A DNA stretch of 19,528 bases from Brevibacterium picturae (GTDB lineage: Bacteria; Actinomycetota; Actinomycetes; Actinomycetales; Brevibacteriaceae): positions 1-19,528 of the forward strand of contig NZ_JAKDJU010000049.1 in NCBI RefSeq assembly GCF_030453725.1, given 5' to 3'. Positions 1-8,086 of the stretch are shown piece after piece (within the stretch, counting starts at the first letter, position 1; every line of letters begins with the position of its first letter). Under the pieces are notes generated by a model. The model made no database searches and was not told the DNA's origin. It worked only from the letters and a program-made list of their open reading frames with translations. Made by a program: the position numbers and the translations under genes.

Positions 1-281
1 CGATAGGTGGCACGAACCTTCTCATGCGGATCCGTGGTCGATCCGATCGCGGCATCGAGAGTCGTGTCGAGGTGCGCGGCGGAATCGTCGATGAGTGCGA
101 GGTAGAGGTCCTGCTTCGACGCGAAGTGCTGGTAGAGGACAGGCTTTGAGACACCGGCCGCCTCGGCGATCGTGTCCATTGAGGTGGTCCGGTATCCACG
201 GGTCGCGAACACGGAACGTGCCACCCCTACCAACTGGTCACGACGCTGTTCACGGGGCAATCTCTGTTGCAGACTCGACAT
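1..281 (-). CDS. TetR-family transcriptional regulator (N-terminal part, runs off the window)
   Basis: About 93 codons are visible. They begin MSSLQQRLPREQRRDQLVGV and contain a textbook TetR helix-turn-helix: ARSVFATRGYRTTSMDTIAEAAGVS followed by KPVLYQHFASKQDLY at about residues 21-60. The ligand-binding C-terminal domain lies outside the window, so the effector is unknown. The ATG at 279-281 is chosen because the same frame has a TAG a few codons upstream. No Shine-Dalgarno sequence precedes it, but TAGCAT sits at -12 to -7 relative to the ATG, so the mRNA may be leaderless. The gene is divergent from adnA with 97 bp between them. TetR proteins often repress themselves and the divergent neighbour, but I found no convincing operator palindrome here, so control of adnA is only a possibility. 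Confidence 0.93.
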   Translation of the reverse strand, partial: MSSLQQRLPREQRRDQLVGVARSVFATRGYRTTSMDTIAEAAGVSKPVLYQHFASKQDLYLALIDDSAAHLDTTLDAAIGSTTDPHEKVRATY

Positions 282-287
282 CCCATC

Positions 288-293
288 ATGCTA
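288..293 (-). promoter_or_regulatory. Candidate -10 element of a leaderless tetR promoter
   Basis: Read on the minus strand this is TAGCAT (TANNNT type). It ends six bases before the ATG at 281, exactly where a -10 would sit if transcription started on the A of the start codon. No clear -35 is visible. Confidence 0.4.
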
Positions 294-378
294 CGCGATA
301 ACCAAGTCCGGGACCCGCCAACGCGCTCGATCGTGCTCACATCGTCCCCATGTCGGTGGCTCATGATGGAATACGTGT

Positions 379-3300
379 ATGGATGATGTGACTGAGGGGA
401 TCGGCGCGAAACTGCTCGCGGGGGAGTCGGTGACGGTTGTGGGGCGCCCTGGGACGGGCAAGACGACGATGCTCGAATCCGTGTACGGGCAGCTGATGTC
501 CGCGGTCAGCCCCGCATCGGTGCTGGTTCTCACGCCCAACCGCGATCATGCCGATGTGCTGCGCAACCGCCTGGCAGTGCCCAGTCACGCAGTGCTGGCC
601 TCGGCGCCCGCGCGAAGCATCGCATCCTTCGCCTACGGTATTGCGCGTGCTGCGCACACGACGGCGACCGGAGATGACCTCGAGTTCATCTCCGGTGCCG
701 ATCAGGACGTGTTCCTCGCCGACCTCCTGGCCGGTCACGAGCTCGGCCACGGCCGTGGACCCGTCTGGCCGGTCGAAATCACCGCGGAAGTCCGATCGAC
801 CTCCGCGTTTCGGACCGAGGTCCGCGATTTCCTCAACAGGGTGATGGAGTACGACTTCGGTGTGCGCCTTCCCGCACCTGCTGCCGACGGTGGCCAGAAT
901 CAGTCACCCGAGTTCGTGTTCGACTTCGGGCGCAGCACGCTCGATCGGGTCCTTGAGCGCCACCGTGATCCGCGGTGGGAGGCAGTGGCCCAGATCCTCG
1001 ACGAGTACCTCGACATCATGAGCATGCCCGGTTACGGAGGCACCGACTCTGCGACGGTCCTGGCGAGAGCGGCGTTCGACGTTCTGCGTGAGCCCGCCGA
1101 GGTGACCGCCGGAAGGACCTGGACATTCGCTCCCGATGTGGTGCCCACAGTGGTCCTGGCCGATGGGGTTCAGGATTTCCCGGCTGCGAGCTGGGGTCTG
1201 CTCGAACAGCTGCGTGAACGCGGCAGCGCTCTGGCACTGTTCGGCAGTCCGGAGACCGTGACCGGGCGCTTCCACGGAGCCGATGCCTCACTCATCGACC
1301 GCAGCGCTGCCGATGATGGTTTCACCACCGTGATTCTGCCCGAACCGAAGAACACGGGTGCCGGAATCGTCGACGTCAGCGACGACTTCGGTCGCCGCAT
1401 CACCACCAGGTGGGGCCTGCACCACATGCCGCGCCCGAGCAGCGGACCGGTAGGCTCGGACGACGGCTCAGCAGCCGCCGACATCGCTGCTGCCGAGATT
1501 TCCGACGCTGTCGCAGACGACGTTTCCGACGTCGAATCCGTGAGTGACGTGCCTGAGACAGTGGAGACCCATGTGTTCGAGGGAGCTGCCTCGAGCTATC
1601 GGTACCTGGCGCGTCGAGTGACGAACTTCGTCGAAGACGGGCATGCGTGGTCGGATGTGGCCGTGCTGTGTCGGAACACGTCGACGGCGCGAGTCGTCGC
1701 GAACGAGCTGAGTGCCTCAGGTGTGGCGACTGCGAACATCATGGCGCCTCTCAGCATCGACTCCGCAACCGCGCCGCTTCTCGAGCTGCTCTCGCGCACA
1801 CCGGACTTCGACGATGATGAGTCGATCGCTGCACAGGCTCTGGCCTTGGCCGGAAGCGTCTATGTCCGCCTCGACCCGGTGCAGATCAGACGGTTCAAGC
1901 GAGTCGTGAGGAAGAAGTTCCCCGCAGCAAACAGCTCGACGTCGTTGGCACAGGCGCTGCGCAGCGATGTCGACGACTCATCCCCGACCGGGCTGGTGAC
2001 GATCTCCCGAATGCTGCGGGCCGCCGCCGAGGTCCGATCGGTCGATCCGCACCAGGCGCTGTGGATGATCTGGGAGGCGGCGGGCGTCGCAGAGAAATGG
2101 CAGTCGGAGGCTCTTCGAGATCCGGAGTCGGTGGCGAATTCGCATCTGGACTCGGTGCTGCGGCTATTCACTTTGGCGGAGAAGATCTCCGACCGCGGAG
2201 GATTCACAGCACGGTCGTTCGCCGGGATCGTGGCAGAGCAGGACATTGCGCAGGATTCCCTGGCCGCACGGGCTGGCAACGACGATTATGTGCAGGTCGG
2301 CACCCCGTCGTCACTGGCACATCTGCGGGTCCCGCTCGTCATCATCGCCGAGGTGAACGAAGGGGTATGGCCCAATCCGAAGATCCGTGGCGGCATCCTC
2401 GGCCTCGACGATCTCAGCGCCGTGCTGGCCACCGGCGAGAGGGCAACCGGGGATCCGGGTTACCACTCCCATGCCAAACGGAAGAATCTGCGTGAAGAGG
2501 CAGAGCTCTTCTACACGGCACTGACCCGCGCCGAAGAACAGATCATCATCACCGCGATCTCTGACGCCGAAAGCAATCCCTCGCCCTTCTTCGACGTGAT
2601 CGCGGCACGAACATCGAAGGGCACCGAGGACGCAGACGGGTATGCGATCACCCATGAGGACGAACTCCTGCCGCTGTCCGTGGAAGAGATGGCCGCGCAT
2701 ACCCGTGCCCGGCTGCTGAGAGCCGCCGCTGACCCTGCGCAGGAGGCGCCCGAGGATGACGTGCGTAATTGGGCGCAGCTGATGTCGGCACTGACCGCCG
2801 CCAGCACCACGGTCGAACCGCCCGAACAATGGCGCGAGATCGAAGACGTCACCTCCAGTCAGCCTCTCTTCACCAGCGAAGACACGGTGAGAGTCTCACC
2901 GTCCCAAGTGGAGTCCTTCACCGACTGTTCGCTGCGGTGGTTCCTCACCCGCAACGGGGGAGACAGGCCCGGGTCGTTGGCCCAGAGTCTGGGAACGATC
3001 ATCCACGCCGCGGCAGAGAACTTTCCGCAGGGTCCGGCCTCGGCGATCCGAGAATACGTCGACAAGGAGTTCACGACGCTCGAATTCGATGCGGAGTGGG
3101 AGCGGGATCGCGAACACACATTGGCGATGAAGATGGCCGATCGCCTCGGCGAGTACATCAAGACCGCGCCCGGTGAACCCATCGGCGTCGAAGCTCAGGT
3201 GTACGCCACCGGAGTCGATGACAAGGGCCAGGAATGGAAAGTCACCGGGCGCCTCGATCGACTTGAACAGACACCCGAGGGCATCCGGATCGTGGATTTC

Positions 3301-3654
3301 AAGACCGGAAAGAACGTCGTCAAAGGTCAGGAGATGGCCCGTCACCCGCAACTCGGTGTCTACCAGGAGGCGATCAACTCCGGGACCATCACCATCGGTG
3401 AGGACCAGACCATCGATGCCACTGCCTATGGGGCCGAACTCGTGTACCTGCGAAATTCCAAACAGACGACAAGAGAACAGTCGGCGCTTGAGATCGACGA
3501 GGACCCGGGTTGGGCCCGAGACCTCATCAACGATGTGTCCGATCGCATGCGGGCCGCGGAGTTCCCGGCCCGGGTCGAGCCGCAGAAATGCCTGAGCTGT
3601 CCTGTCCGCACCTCCTGCCCGGCGATCGGGCCCCAGACCTTGGAAGAGTCCTGA
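379..3654 (+). CDS. adnA: AdnA-type subunit of the AdnAB helicase-nuclease (UvrD/RecB family, Fe-S nuclease)
   Basis: A 1091-aa protein built like mycobacterial AdnA: an SF1A UvrD-like motor followed by a RecB-type nuclease. Walker A is GRPGTGKTT at residues 22-30 (K28). Motif II is degenerate, reading DGVQD at 262-266 where active motors have DExQD. Motif III (GSPETVTGRFHGAD) and the TxHxSKG motif (TPSSLAHLRVP) are also eroded, while motif VI survives as ALTRA (R717). An acidic low-complexity insert of about 44 residues lies at 354-397. The C-terminal nuclease has GTIIHAAAE (H876), GRLDR (D960) and DFKTGK (D973, K975). C850 plus CLSCPVRTSC (C1071, C1074, C1080) form an AddB-like four-cysteine Fe-S signature. 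In the known complex AdnA and AdnB together unwind and cut double-strand ends to start resection. The ATG at 379 is the first start after an in-frame stop at 364-366. The stop overlaps the adnB start by one base. Confidence 0.9.
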   Translation: MDDVTEGIGAKLLAGESVTVVGRPGTGKTTMLESVYGQLMSAVSPASVLVLTPNRDHADVLRNRLAVPSHAVLASAPARSIASFAYGIARAAHTTATGDDLEFISGADQDVFLADLLAGHELGHGRGPVWPVEITAEVRSTSAFRTEVRDFLNRVMEYDFGVRLPAPAADGGQNQSPEFVFDFGRSTLDRVLERHRDPRWEAVAQILDEYLDIMSMPGYGGTDSATVLARAAFDVLREPAEVTAGRTWTFAPDVVPTVVLADGVQDFPAASWGLLEQLRERGSALALFGSPETVTGRFHGADASLIDRSAADDGFTTVILPEPKNTGAGIVDVSDDFGRRITTRWGLHHMPRPSSGPVGSDDGSAAADIAAAEISDAVADDVSDVESVSDVPETVETHVFEGAASSYRYLARRVTNFVEDGHAWSDVAVLCRNTSTARVVANELSASGVATANIMAPLSIDSATAPLLELLSRTPDFDDDESIAAQALALAGSVYVRLDPVQIRRFKRVVRKKFPAANSSTSLAQALRSDVDDSSPTGLVTISRMLRAAAEVRSVDPHQALWMIWEAAGVAEKWQSEALRDPESVANSHLDSVLRLFTLAEKISDRGGFTARSFAGIVAEQDIAQDSLAARAGNDDYVQVGTPSSLAHLRVPLVIIAEVNEGVWPNPKIRGGILGLDDLSAVLATGERATGDPGYHSHAKRKNLREEAELFYTALTRAEEQIIITAISDAESNPSPFFDVIAARTSKGTEDADGYAITHEDELLPLSVEEMAAHTRARLLRAAADPAQEAPEDDVRNWAQLMSALTAASTTVEPPEQWREIEDVTSSQPLFTSEDTVRVSPSQVESFTDCSLRWFLTRNGGDRPGSLAQSLGTIIHAAAENFPQGPASAIREYVDKEFTTLEFDAEWERDREHTLAMKMADRLGEYIKTAPGEPIGVEAQVYATGVDDKGQEWKVTGRLDRLEQTPEGIRIVDFKTGKNVVKGQEMARHPQLGVYQEAINSGTITIGEDQTIDATAYGAELVYLRNSKQTTREQSALEIDEDPGWARDLINDVSDRMRAAEFPARVEPQKCLSCPVRTSCPAIGPQTLEES

Positions 3655-6600
3655 TGCGCTTCACCGCAGAACACCTGGCCCGCCTGACCGCCGCCGACCC
3701 CGCCCAAGCGTTCCCGCCGAGCGAAGAGCAGAGAATCATCATCGAAGCCGATCCGGCGCAGTCGATGAAGGTCACCGCCGGCGCAGGCTCGGGTAAGACG
3801 ACCGTGATCTCCCAGCGGGTCGTATGGCTTGTGGCCAATGGCTTCGTCGCACCCGAGGAGATCCTGGGCCTCACCTTCACGCGGAAGGCCGTGGGTGAAC
3901 TGGGCGGGCGCATCAGGGTGCTCTTGGCTCGGCTGCGCCACAGCCTCGGTCTGGGCTCCGAGATGAGCCTGCCCGGTCTCGACAATCCGACGGTATCGAC
4001 CTATAACTCCTATGCAGCCTCGATCGTCAGCGAACACGGCGTCAGCATCGGCATCGAGCCCGAGACGGTGCTGCTCGATGATGCGGCTGCCCACACCATT
4101 GCCGGCGAGATCATCGACTCCACTTCGACAGAGGAGATCCCCGGCGACTTCGCACGCGAGACGATGATCGCCGACATCATCTCACTGGCCGCGGCGATGA
4201 ATGACCACGGTCGCGGGGTCGACGAGCTCACGGACTATCTTGACCAGTGTCTGCAGGCCCTGGTCTCGAGCAAAGGGAAACCAGTCGACCCCAGCGGCCG
4301 GCGAGCGAAGATCGAAGCGAAGATCAAGACCGCGAAACTGGCCGGCGCATACATGGTCGCCAAACGTCGCAACCTGGCCATGGACTTCTCTGACCAGGTT
4401 CGCTTCGCTCAGCGCATCATCGACGAAGTGCCGGCCGCGCGCAGTGCCGAACAGCAGAGGTGGTCAATCGTTCTCCTCGATGAGTTCCAGGACACCTCGG
4501 TCGCCCAGCTGAAACTGCTGCGCGACCTGTTCCACTCCACGGCGGTGACAGCGGTGGGCGATCCCCGACAGGCCATCTACGGCTGGCGCGGTGCCAGTGC
4601 CGACAACATGATCCGGTTCTCCGAAGACTTCGACAACGTCTCGGCACTGACGCTGAGCACGAGCTGGCGCAATGACCACACGATCCTGACGGTCGCGAAC
4701 CGGACCGCGAACGGTTTGGCCGGAAGCCAGGAGAAGCCGCTGTCGGCACGCGCAGGAGCCGGGGACGGTGGAGTGGCCATCGACATCAGCTCGGGAGCCC
4801 ATGATCCGGACTTCCTCACCGTCGGACTCAGATCCCTGACCGAATGGGTCGCCAGCCTTCCCGCCGGGTCATCCAAGGCCGTGCTGTGCCGCAAGCGTGC
4901 CCATTTTGCGCCGGTTGCCGCGGCGATGGAGGCTGCAGGCTACGCCGTTCACGTCCACGGTTCCTCAGGTCTCCTGAGCGACCCCTTCGTCGCCGATCTG
5001 AGGGCAGTGCTCACTGCAGCCGTCGATCCGATGGCCGGTGACATTCTGATGCGGTTGGTCAGCGGTCGGCTGTTGGGCCTCGGTGCCACAGACATCGCCG
5101 CTCTGCAGGCATTCACCCGTGCGCAGAACGATTCGCGACTGACCGAGTTCATGGCGGAGAACGCCGAGGCTGACGCAGTCGTGGCCGAAAGCATCGACCA
5201 GCCGACGATCGTCGAGGGCCTTGACGAACTCGTAGACCTCTCCGAGGCACTCGCAGGGTCGGCACACTTCGCCGGGGCACGGACCATGGTGAATAACTTT
5301 CGCAACTCGGGACTGAGCTCGATCGCACTGGATCGATTGGTCAGGTTGGCACGGGCGCTGCGCCATGTTCGTTCCGGGTCCGGGACCATCGCCTCGATCA
5401 TTCGCACCGCGATGACCGAGACCGGAGTCGACTCCGACATCTGGGGGCTCAGCGATTCGCTGCGCAACCTTCACCGTTCCGCGATCGACTCGTTCCTGTC
5501 TGCGGCAAGCCAGTACTCGGCAGCCGACGACCAACCCTCGGTGCCGGGCTTCCTCGAGTGGCTGACTCTGATGGAGGCGAAGGATGCGCTCAGCGTGGTC
5601 GAGCCGAGTTCGGCCTCCGACGCCATCGACATCATGACGGTCCACGCCTCGAAGGGCCTCGAATTCGACGCAGTCGCCGTGCCGTCTCTGGTCGTCAAGG
5701 ATTTCCCGACGGAACCCCGGGACAAGGAAGGGTGGATGGACAGAACAGCCTTGCCCTACCCGCTGCGAGGCGACCGTGCCCACCTGGTTGACTATGACCT
5801 TCGAACCGCCGGCTTCGACACCAAGAAGGCACTGGACGAATGGGTCAGCGAGTTCATCAAACCGGCCATCGCCGAGGCGCATGAAGAAGAGGAACGGCGT
5901 CTGGCCTACGTGGCCTTCACCCGCGCCAAACACTACCTGTGGCTGGGGGCCGAGCTGATGGGGGCCAGGGCCAACCCTGACGACCCGTCCCCGTTCCTCA
6001 GCGAAGCGATCGAGGTATTGGGACGCGACGTCGACATGCCGGAACCTGCCGACGAATCGGCCGAGGACCGCATCGAGACAAGCATCTGGCCCGTACCGCG
6101 AACCGATCGAGTGTCCACGGCCCGACGTGCCGCCGAGTGGGTGAGCACCGCTGCACCCGTCGGCCTGGACGAACTGGCACAGAAACAGGGACTCGTAGGC
6201 GAATACGCGCGACAGGCACTGCGGATCAGCAGCCGCCCTGGCACTGCCAGCACCGGAAATGTCCCGGATCGTCTGTCGGCGACAGCTCTTGTTTCGTGGC
6301 GCAGAGACCCGCAGCAATTCATCACCCAGACCCTGCGTCCCATCCCGACCCCGCCGAGTCGGGCAGCAGAGATCGGGACCACCTTCCATTCCTGGGTCGA
6401 GCAGCATTTCGGACAGGCGAGCATCGACATCGATGACGGACAGCAGATCCAGGCCATCGACACTGCGACCATCGAACGGCTCCAGCAGACTTTCATCGGC
6501 TCAGAATTCGCGAGCAGGCATGCCGATCACATCGAGATGTCGTTCGAACTCGTCCTCGGGAGGTTCAGGATCCCGGGCAAGATCGATGCGGTCTTCATCA

Positions 6601-6857
6601 CAGGCGATCACGCAGAGGTCGTCGACTGGAAGACCTCGAAACGGCCGGATGAGAAGGCGCTGGAGGTGATGAAGTGGCAGCTGGCTCTCTACCGCTTCGC
6701 CATCCAGCGGGTCCATCCCGAGATCACCGAGGTGACGGGAACCTTCTACTTCGTCGGCAGCGATGACATCGTCAGGTTCACCCAGCTTCCGGAGGAGGCC
6801 GAGATCATTGCGTGGTTGGAGGCCAATGACCGCAGCCGAGCCGATCAGGGGCGCTGA
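3654..6857 (+). CDS. adnB: AdnB-type subunit of the AdnAB helicase-nuclease (active UvrD-like motor plus RecB-like nuclease)
   Basis: A 1067-aa protein with a complete SF1A motor. It shows a Q motif (PPSEEQ, Q26), Walker A GAGSGKTT (K48), Ia LTFTRKA, Walker B DEFQD (D276, E277), III GDPRQAIYGWRG, IV SWRNDHTIL, V TVHASKGLEF and VI YVAFTRA. The C-terminal RecB-type nuclease carries GTTFHSWVE (H912), GKIDAVF (D978) and VVDWKTSKRP (D991, K993), then QLALYRFA. Unlike AdnA it has no cysteine cluster. In the mycobacterial complex AdnB is the lead 3'-to-5' motor, and its intact motifs beside an eroded AdnA agree with that. The ATG at 3654 shares its A with the adnA TGA, and GGAAGAG lies five bases upstream, so the subunits are probably translated in a coupled 1:1 fashion. 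An upstream in-frame extension into adnA is rejected because it breaks this arrangement. Confidence 0.93.
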   Translation: MRFTAEHLARLTAADPAQAFPPSEEQRIIIEADPAQSMKVTAGAGSGKTTVISQRVVWLVANGFVAPEEILGLTFTRKAVGELGGRIRVLLARLRHSLGLGSEMSLPGLDNPTVSTYNSYAASIVSEHGVSIGIEPETVLLDDAAAHTIAGEIIDSTSTEEIPGDFARETMIADIISLAAAMNDHGRGVDELTDYLDQCLQALVSSKGKPVDPSGRRAKIEAKIKTAKLAGAYMVAKRRNLAMDFSDQVRFAQRIIDEVPAARSAEQQRWSIVLLDEFQDTSVAQLKLLRDLFHSTAVTAVGDPRQAIYGWRGASADNMIRFSEDFDNVSALTLSTSWRNDHTILTVANRTANGLAGSQEKPLSARAGAGDGGVAIDISSGAHDPDFLTVGLRSLTEWVASLPAGSSKAVLCRKRAHFAPVAAAMEAAGYAVHVHGSSGLLSDPFVADLRAVLTAAVDPMAGDILMRLVSGRLLGLGATDIAALQAFTRAQNDSRLTEFMAENAEADAVVAESIDQPTIVEGLDELVDLSEALAGSAHFAGARTMVNNFRNSGLSSIALDRLVRLARALRHVRSGSGTIASIIRTAMTETGVDSDIWGLSDSLRNLHRSAIDSFLSAASQYSAADDQPSVPGFLEWLTLMEAKDALSVVEPSSASDAIDIMTVHASKGLEFDAVAVPSLVVKDFPTEPRDKEGWMDRTALPYPLRGDRAHLVDYDLRTAGFDTKKALDEWVSEFIKPAIAEAHEEEERRLAYVAFTRAKHYLWLGAELMGARANPDDPSPFLSEAIEVLGRDVDMPEPADESAEDRIETSIWPVPRTDRVSTARRAAEWVSTAAPVGLDELAQKQGLVGEYARQALRISSRPGTASTGNVPDRLSATALVSWRRDPQQFITQTLRPIPTPPSRAAEIGTTFHSWVEQHFGQASIDIDDGQQIQAIDTATIERLQQTFIGSEFASRHADHIEMSFELVLGRFRIPGKIDAVFITGDHAEVVDWKTSKRPDEKALEVMKWQLALYRFAIQRVHPEITEVTGTFYFVGSDDIVRFTQLPEEAEIIAWLEANDRSRADQGR

Positions 6858-6943
6858 GAGTCATCGGTGGGTGCGGATTCGTCCTGCTCTGGTGTTCCCT
6901 CGTCGATGACGCCGTCGGCCTCAGGCGTGCGCCCGGTATCGGG
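6845..6943 (-). other. In-frame coding-like extension downstream of the phosphotransferase-like TAG stop
   Basis: Continuing the same reading frame past the TAG at 6944-6946 gives 32 more codons before TGA at 6845-6847. They encode an acidic Pro/Thr/Glu/Asp-rich peptide beginning PDTGRTPEADGVIDEG and ending TDDSQRP. Its composition matches the tail just before the stop. The extension would overlap the last bases of adnB. It is either a remnant of a longer ancestral tail cut by a nonsense mutation or a readthrough product. Low-complexity resemblance by chance in GC-rich DNA cannot be ruled out. Confidence 0.45.
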
Positions 6944-7981
6944 CTATGGTTCCTCGGTCAGCACATCCGCCACCGGATTCGAGTCCTGGTCGCTGCTCGC
7001 TGCTGTGGGAGTGCTGCTCGCAGCGGACGGTTCAGTGGGAGTGCCCTTCGGCTCTGATGTGTCCTTCGAGAACAGGACATCGTTGAACGAGGACAGAAGT
7101 TCACCTGCGTCCTGAACCGCGTCCTGATCTCCGGAATCGACTGCTTCGAGCAGCCAATCGAGGACGGCGAACTCGGCGAGCAGTTCGGCACGGGGGATCA
7201 CGTGCTCGTCGGCACGGGGCCGTGAGTTCCTGTACTCGCTGAAGAAGGTCGGGACAGCGGCAGGGTCGATGAGTGCCGAGGCCGCAGCCAGATCGATGGC
7301 GGGATCGGAGACTCGCAGACGTTCGATTCCCGACAGCGCGAGCACTCGCTCCTGGTCGGTGTAGACATTCGTCTCATCAATCGCACCGTGGATGGGGGTG
7401 GCGAGGAAGCGCCAGAGAGCGACCTTTTCGAACTCCTCTTCCCAATGTTGCAGCAGAGCGGCGGGCACCCGGCCCGTGGACGCAGCCTGATCGAGCCTCT
7501 CCAGGATCTGGAACTGGAATCGGGACGGGTCTTCGACAGGGAATCCTGCCTCGGAGATCGATTCCGGTGCCGCCGAATGCAGCGTGGCCAGAGCCTGCGC
7601 CAATGAGCTCGCGCGCGCGACATCGGTGATGGCCTGGTCACCGACCGGAGCACCGGGCAGGGGGTCGATGAGAGTCACCGTGGTGGACGCAGAAGTGCCG
7701 AAGTAGTCGGCGTCGACCTCGGTGATGGCGCGCAGATGAGGCCAGGCGAACCCGGCATGCGGATACATCGTGTCATAGATCCGACCTGCTTCGGCCGCAG
7801 AACCGGTGTCTGCGGACCGATCGAGACTGGTCTGTGCCGTCGCCACCAACTGCTGCTGACCATCGTCGACGAGAACTCTGATTCCCAACCCCAATGACGG
7901 CAGGGGGATCCATTCCGTCGGGGAGAAGTCTTCGAGCATCGTTGCCGCGACAGCTGCCAACTTGAGCGCCTTGGTATTCAC
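6944..7981 (-). CDS. Aminoglycoside phosphotransferase-fold protein, probable pseudokinase
   Basis: A protein of about 345 aa with the APH/choline-kinase C-lobe layout. A hinge-like segment (TLIDPLPGAPVGDQ) is followed by HGAIDETN where active enzymes have HGDxxxxN, then GIERLRVSDPAIDLAA in place of (I/L)DWxxxxxGDPxxDLA. The catalytic Asp is therefore Ala, and the metal-binding Asp of the DW motif is not recognisable, so phosphotransfer is doubtful. The C-terminus is Ser/Thr/Pro/Glu-rich. GTG at 7981 is preferred: it gives a start NTKALKLAAVAATML like I expect for this family, with TAGATT at -13 to -8. TTG at 7990 is an alternative. It is convergent with adnB and divergent from nudC (105 bp). 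As I recall, phosphotransferase-like genes occur in this adnB-nudC interval in other actinomycetes. The function is unknown. The coding frame appears to continue past the TAG stop to 6845. Confidence 0.8.
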   Translation of the reverse strand: MNTKALKLAAVAATMLEDFSPTEWIPLPSLGLGIRVLVDDGQQQLVATAQTSLDRSADTGSAAEAGRIYDTMYPHAGFAWPHLRAITEVDADYFGTSASTTVTLIDPLPGAPVGDQAITDVARASSLAQALATLHSAAPESISEAGFPVEDPSRFQFQILERLDQAASTGRVPAALLQHWEEEFEKVALWRFLATPIHGAIDETNVYTDQERVLALSGIERLRVSDPAIDLAAASALIDPAAVPTFFSEYRNSRPRADEHVIPRAELLAEFAVLDWLLEAVDSGDQDAVQDAGELLSSFNDVLFSKDTSEPKGTPTEPSAASSTPTAASSDQDSNPVADVLTEEP

Positions 7982-7988
7982 CCTCCCC

Positions 7989-7994
7989 AATCTA
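7989..7994 (-). promoter_or_regulatory. Candidate -10 element for the phosphotransferase-like gene
   Basis: On the minus strand this is TAGATT, at -13 to -8 of the GTG at 7981. That spacing fits transcription starting at the start codon. GGGGAGG abuts the GTG directly, too close to act as a Shine-Dalgarno sequence for it. No -35 is recognised. Confidence 0.35.
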
Positions 7995-8073
7995 CCGTCT
8001 GCGCCGGCTGGAGACCGGAGATTCGGCCGTTGAGCGTGTCAGCACGCACACGTCCTGCGTCAGGACCCTGAGT

Positions 8074-8079
8074 TATCGT
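8074..8079 (+). promoter_or_regulatory. Candidate -10 element of a leaderless nudC-uvrD2 promoter
   Basis: TATCGT lies at -13 to -8 of the ATG at 8087. The purine stretch GGAGGG between them ends one base before the ATG, too close for ribosome binding, so a leaderless start is favoured. The alternative GTG at 8078 falls within or next to this element. Confidence 0.35.
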
Positions 8080-8086
8080 GGAGGGC

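Noticed and set aside
4965..6407. A 480-codon open frame on the minus strand
   Set aside because: Antisense to adnB, which has every SF1 motif in this stretch. The translation shows no family resemblance.
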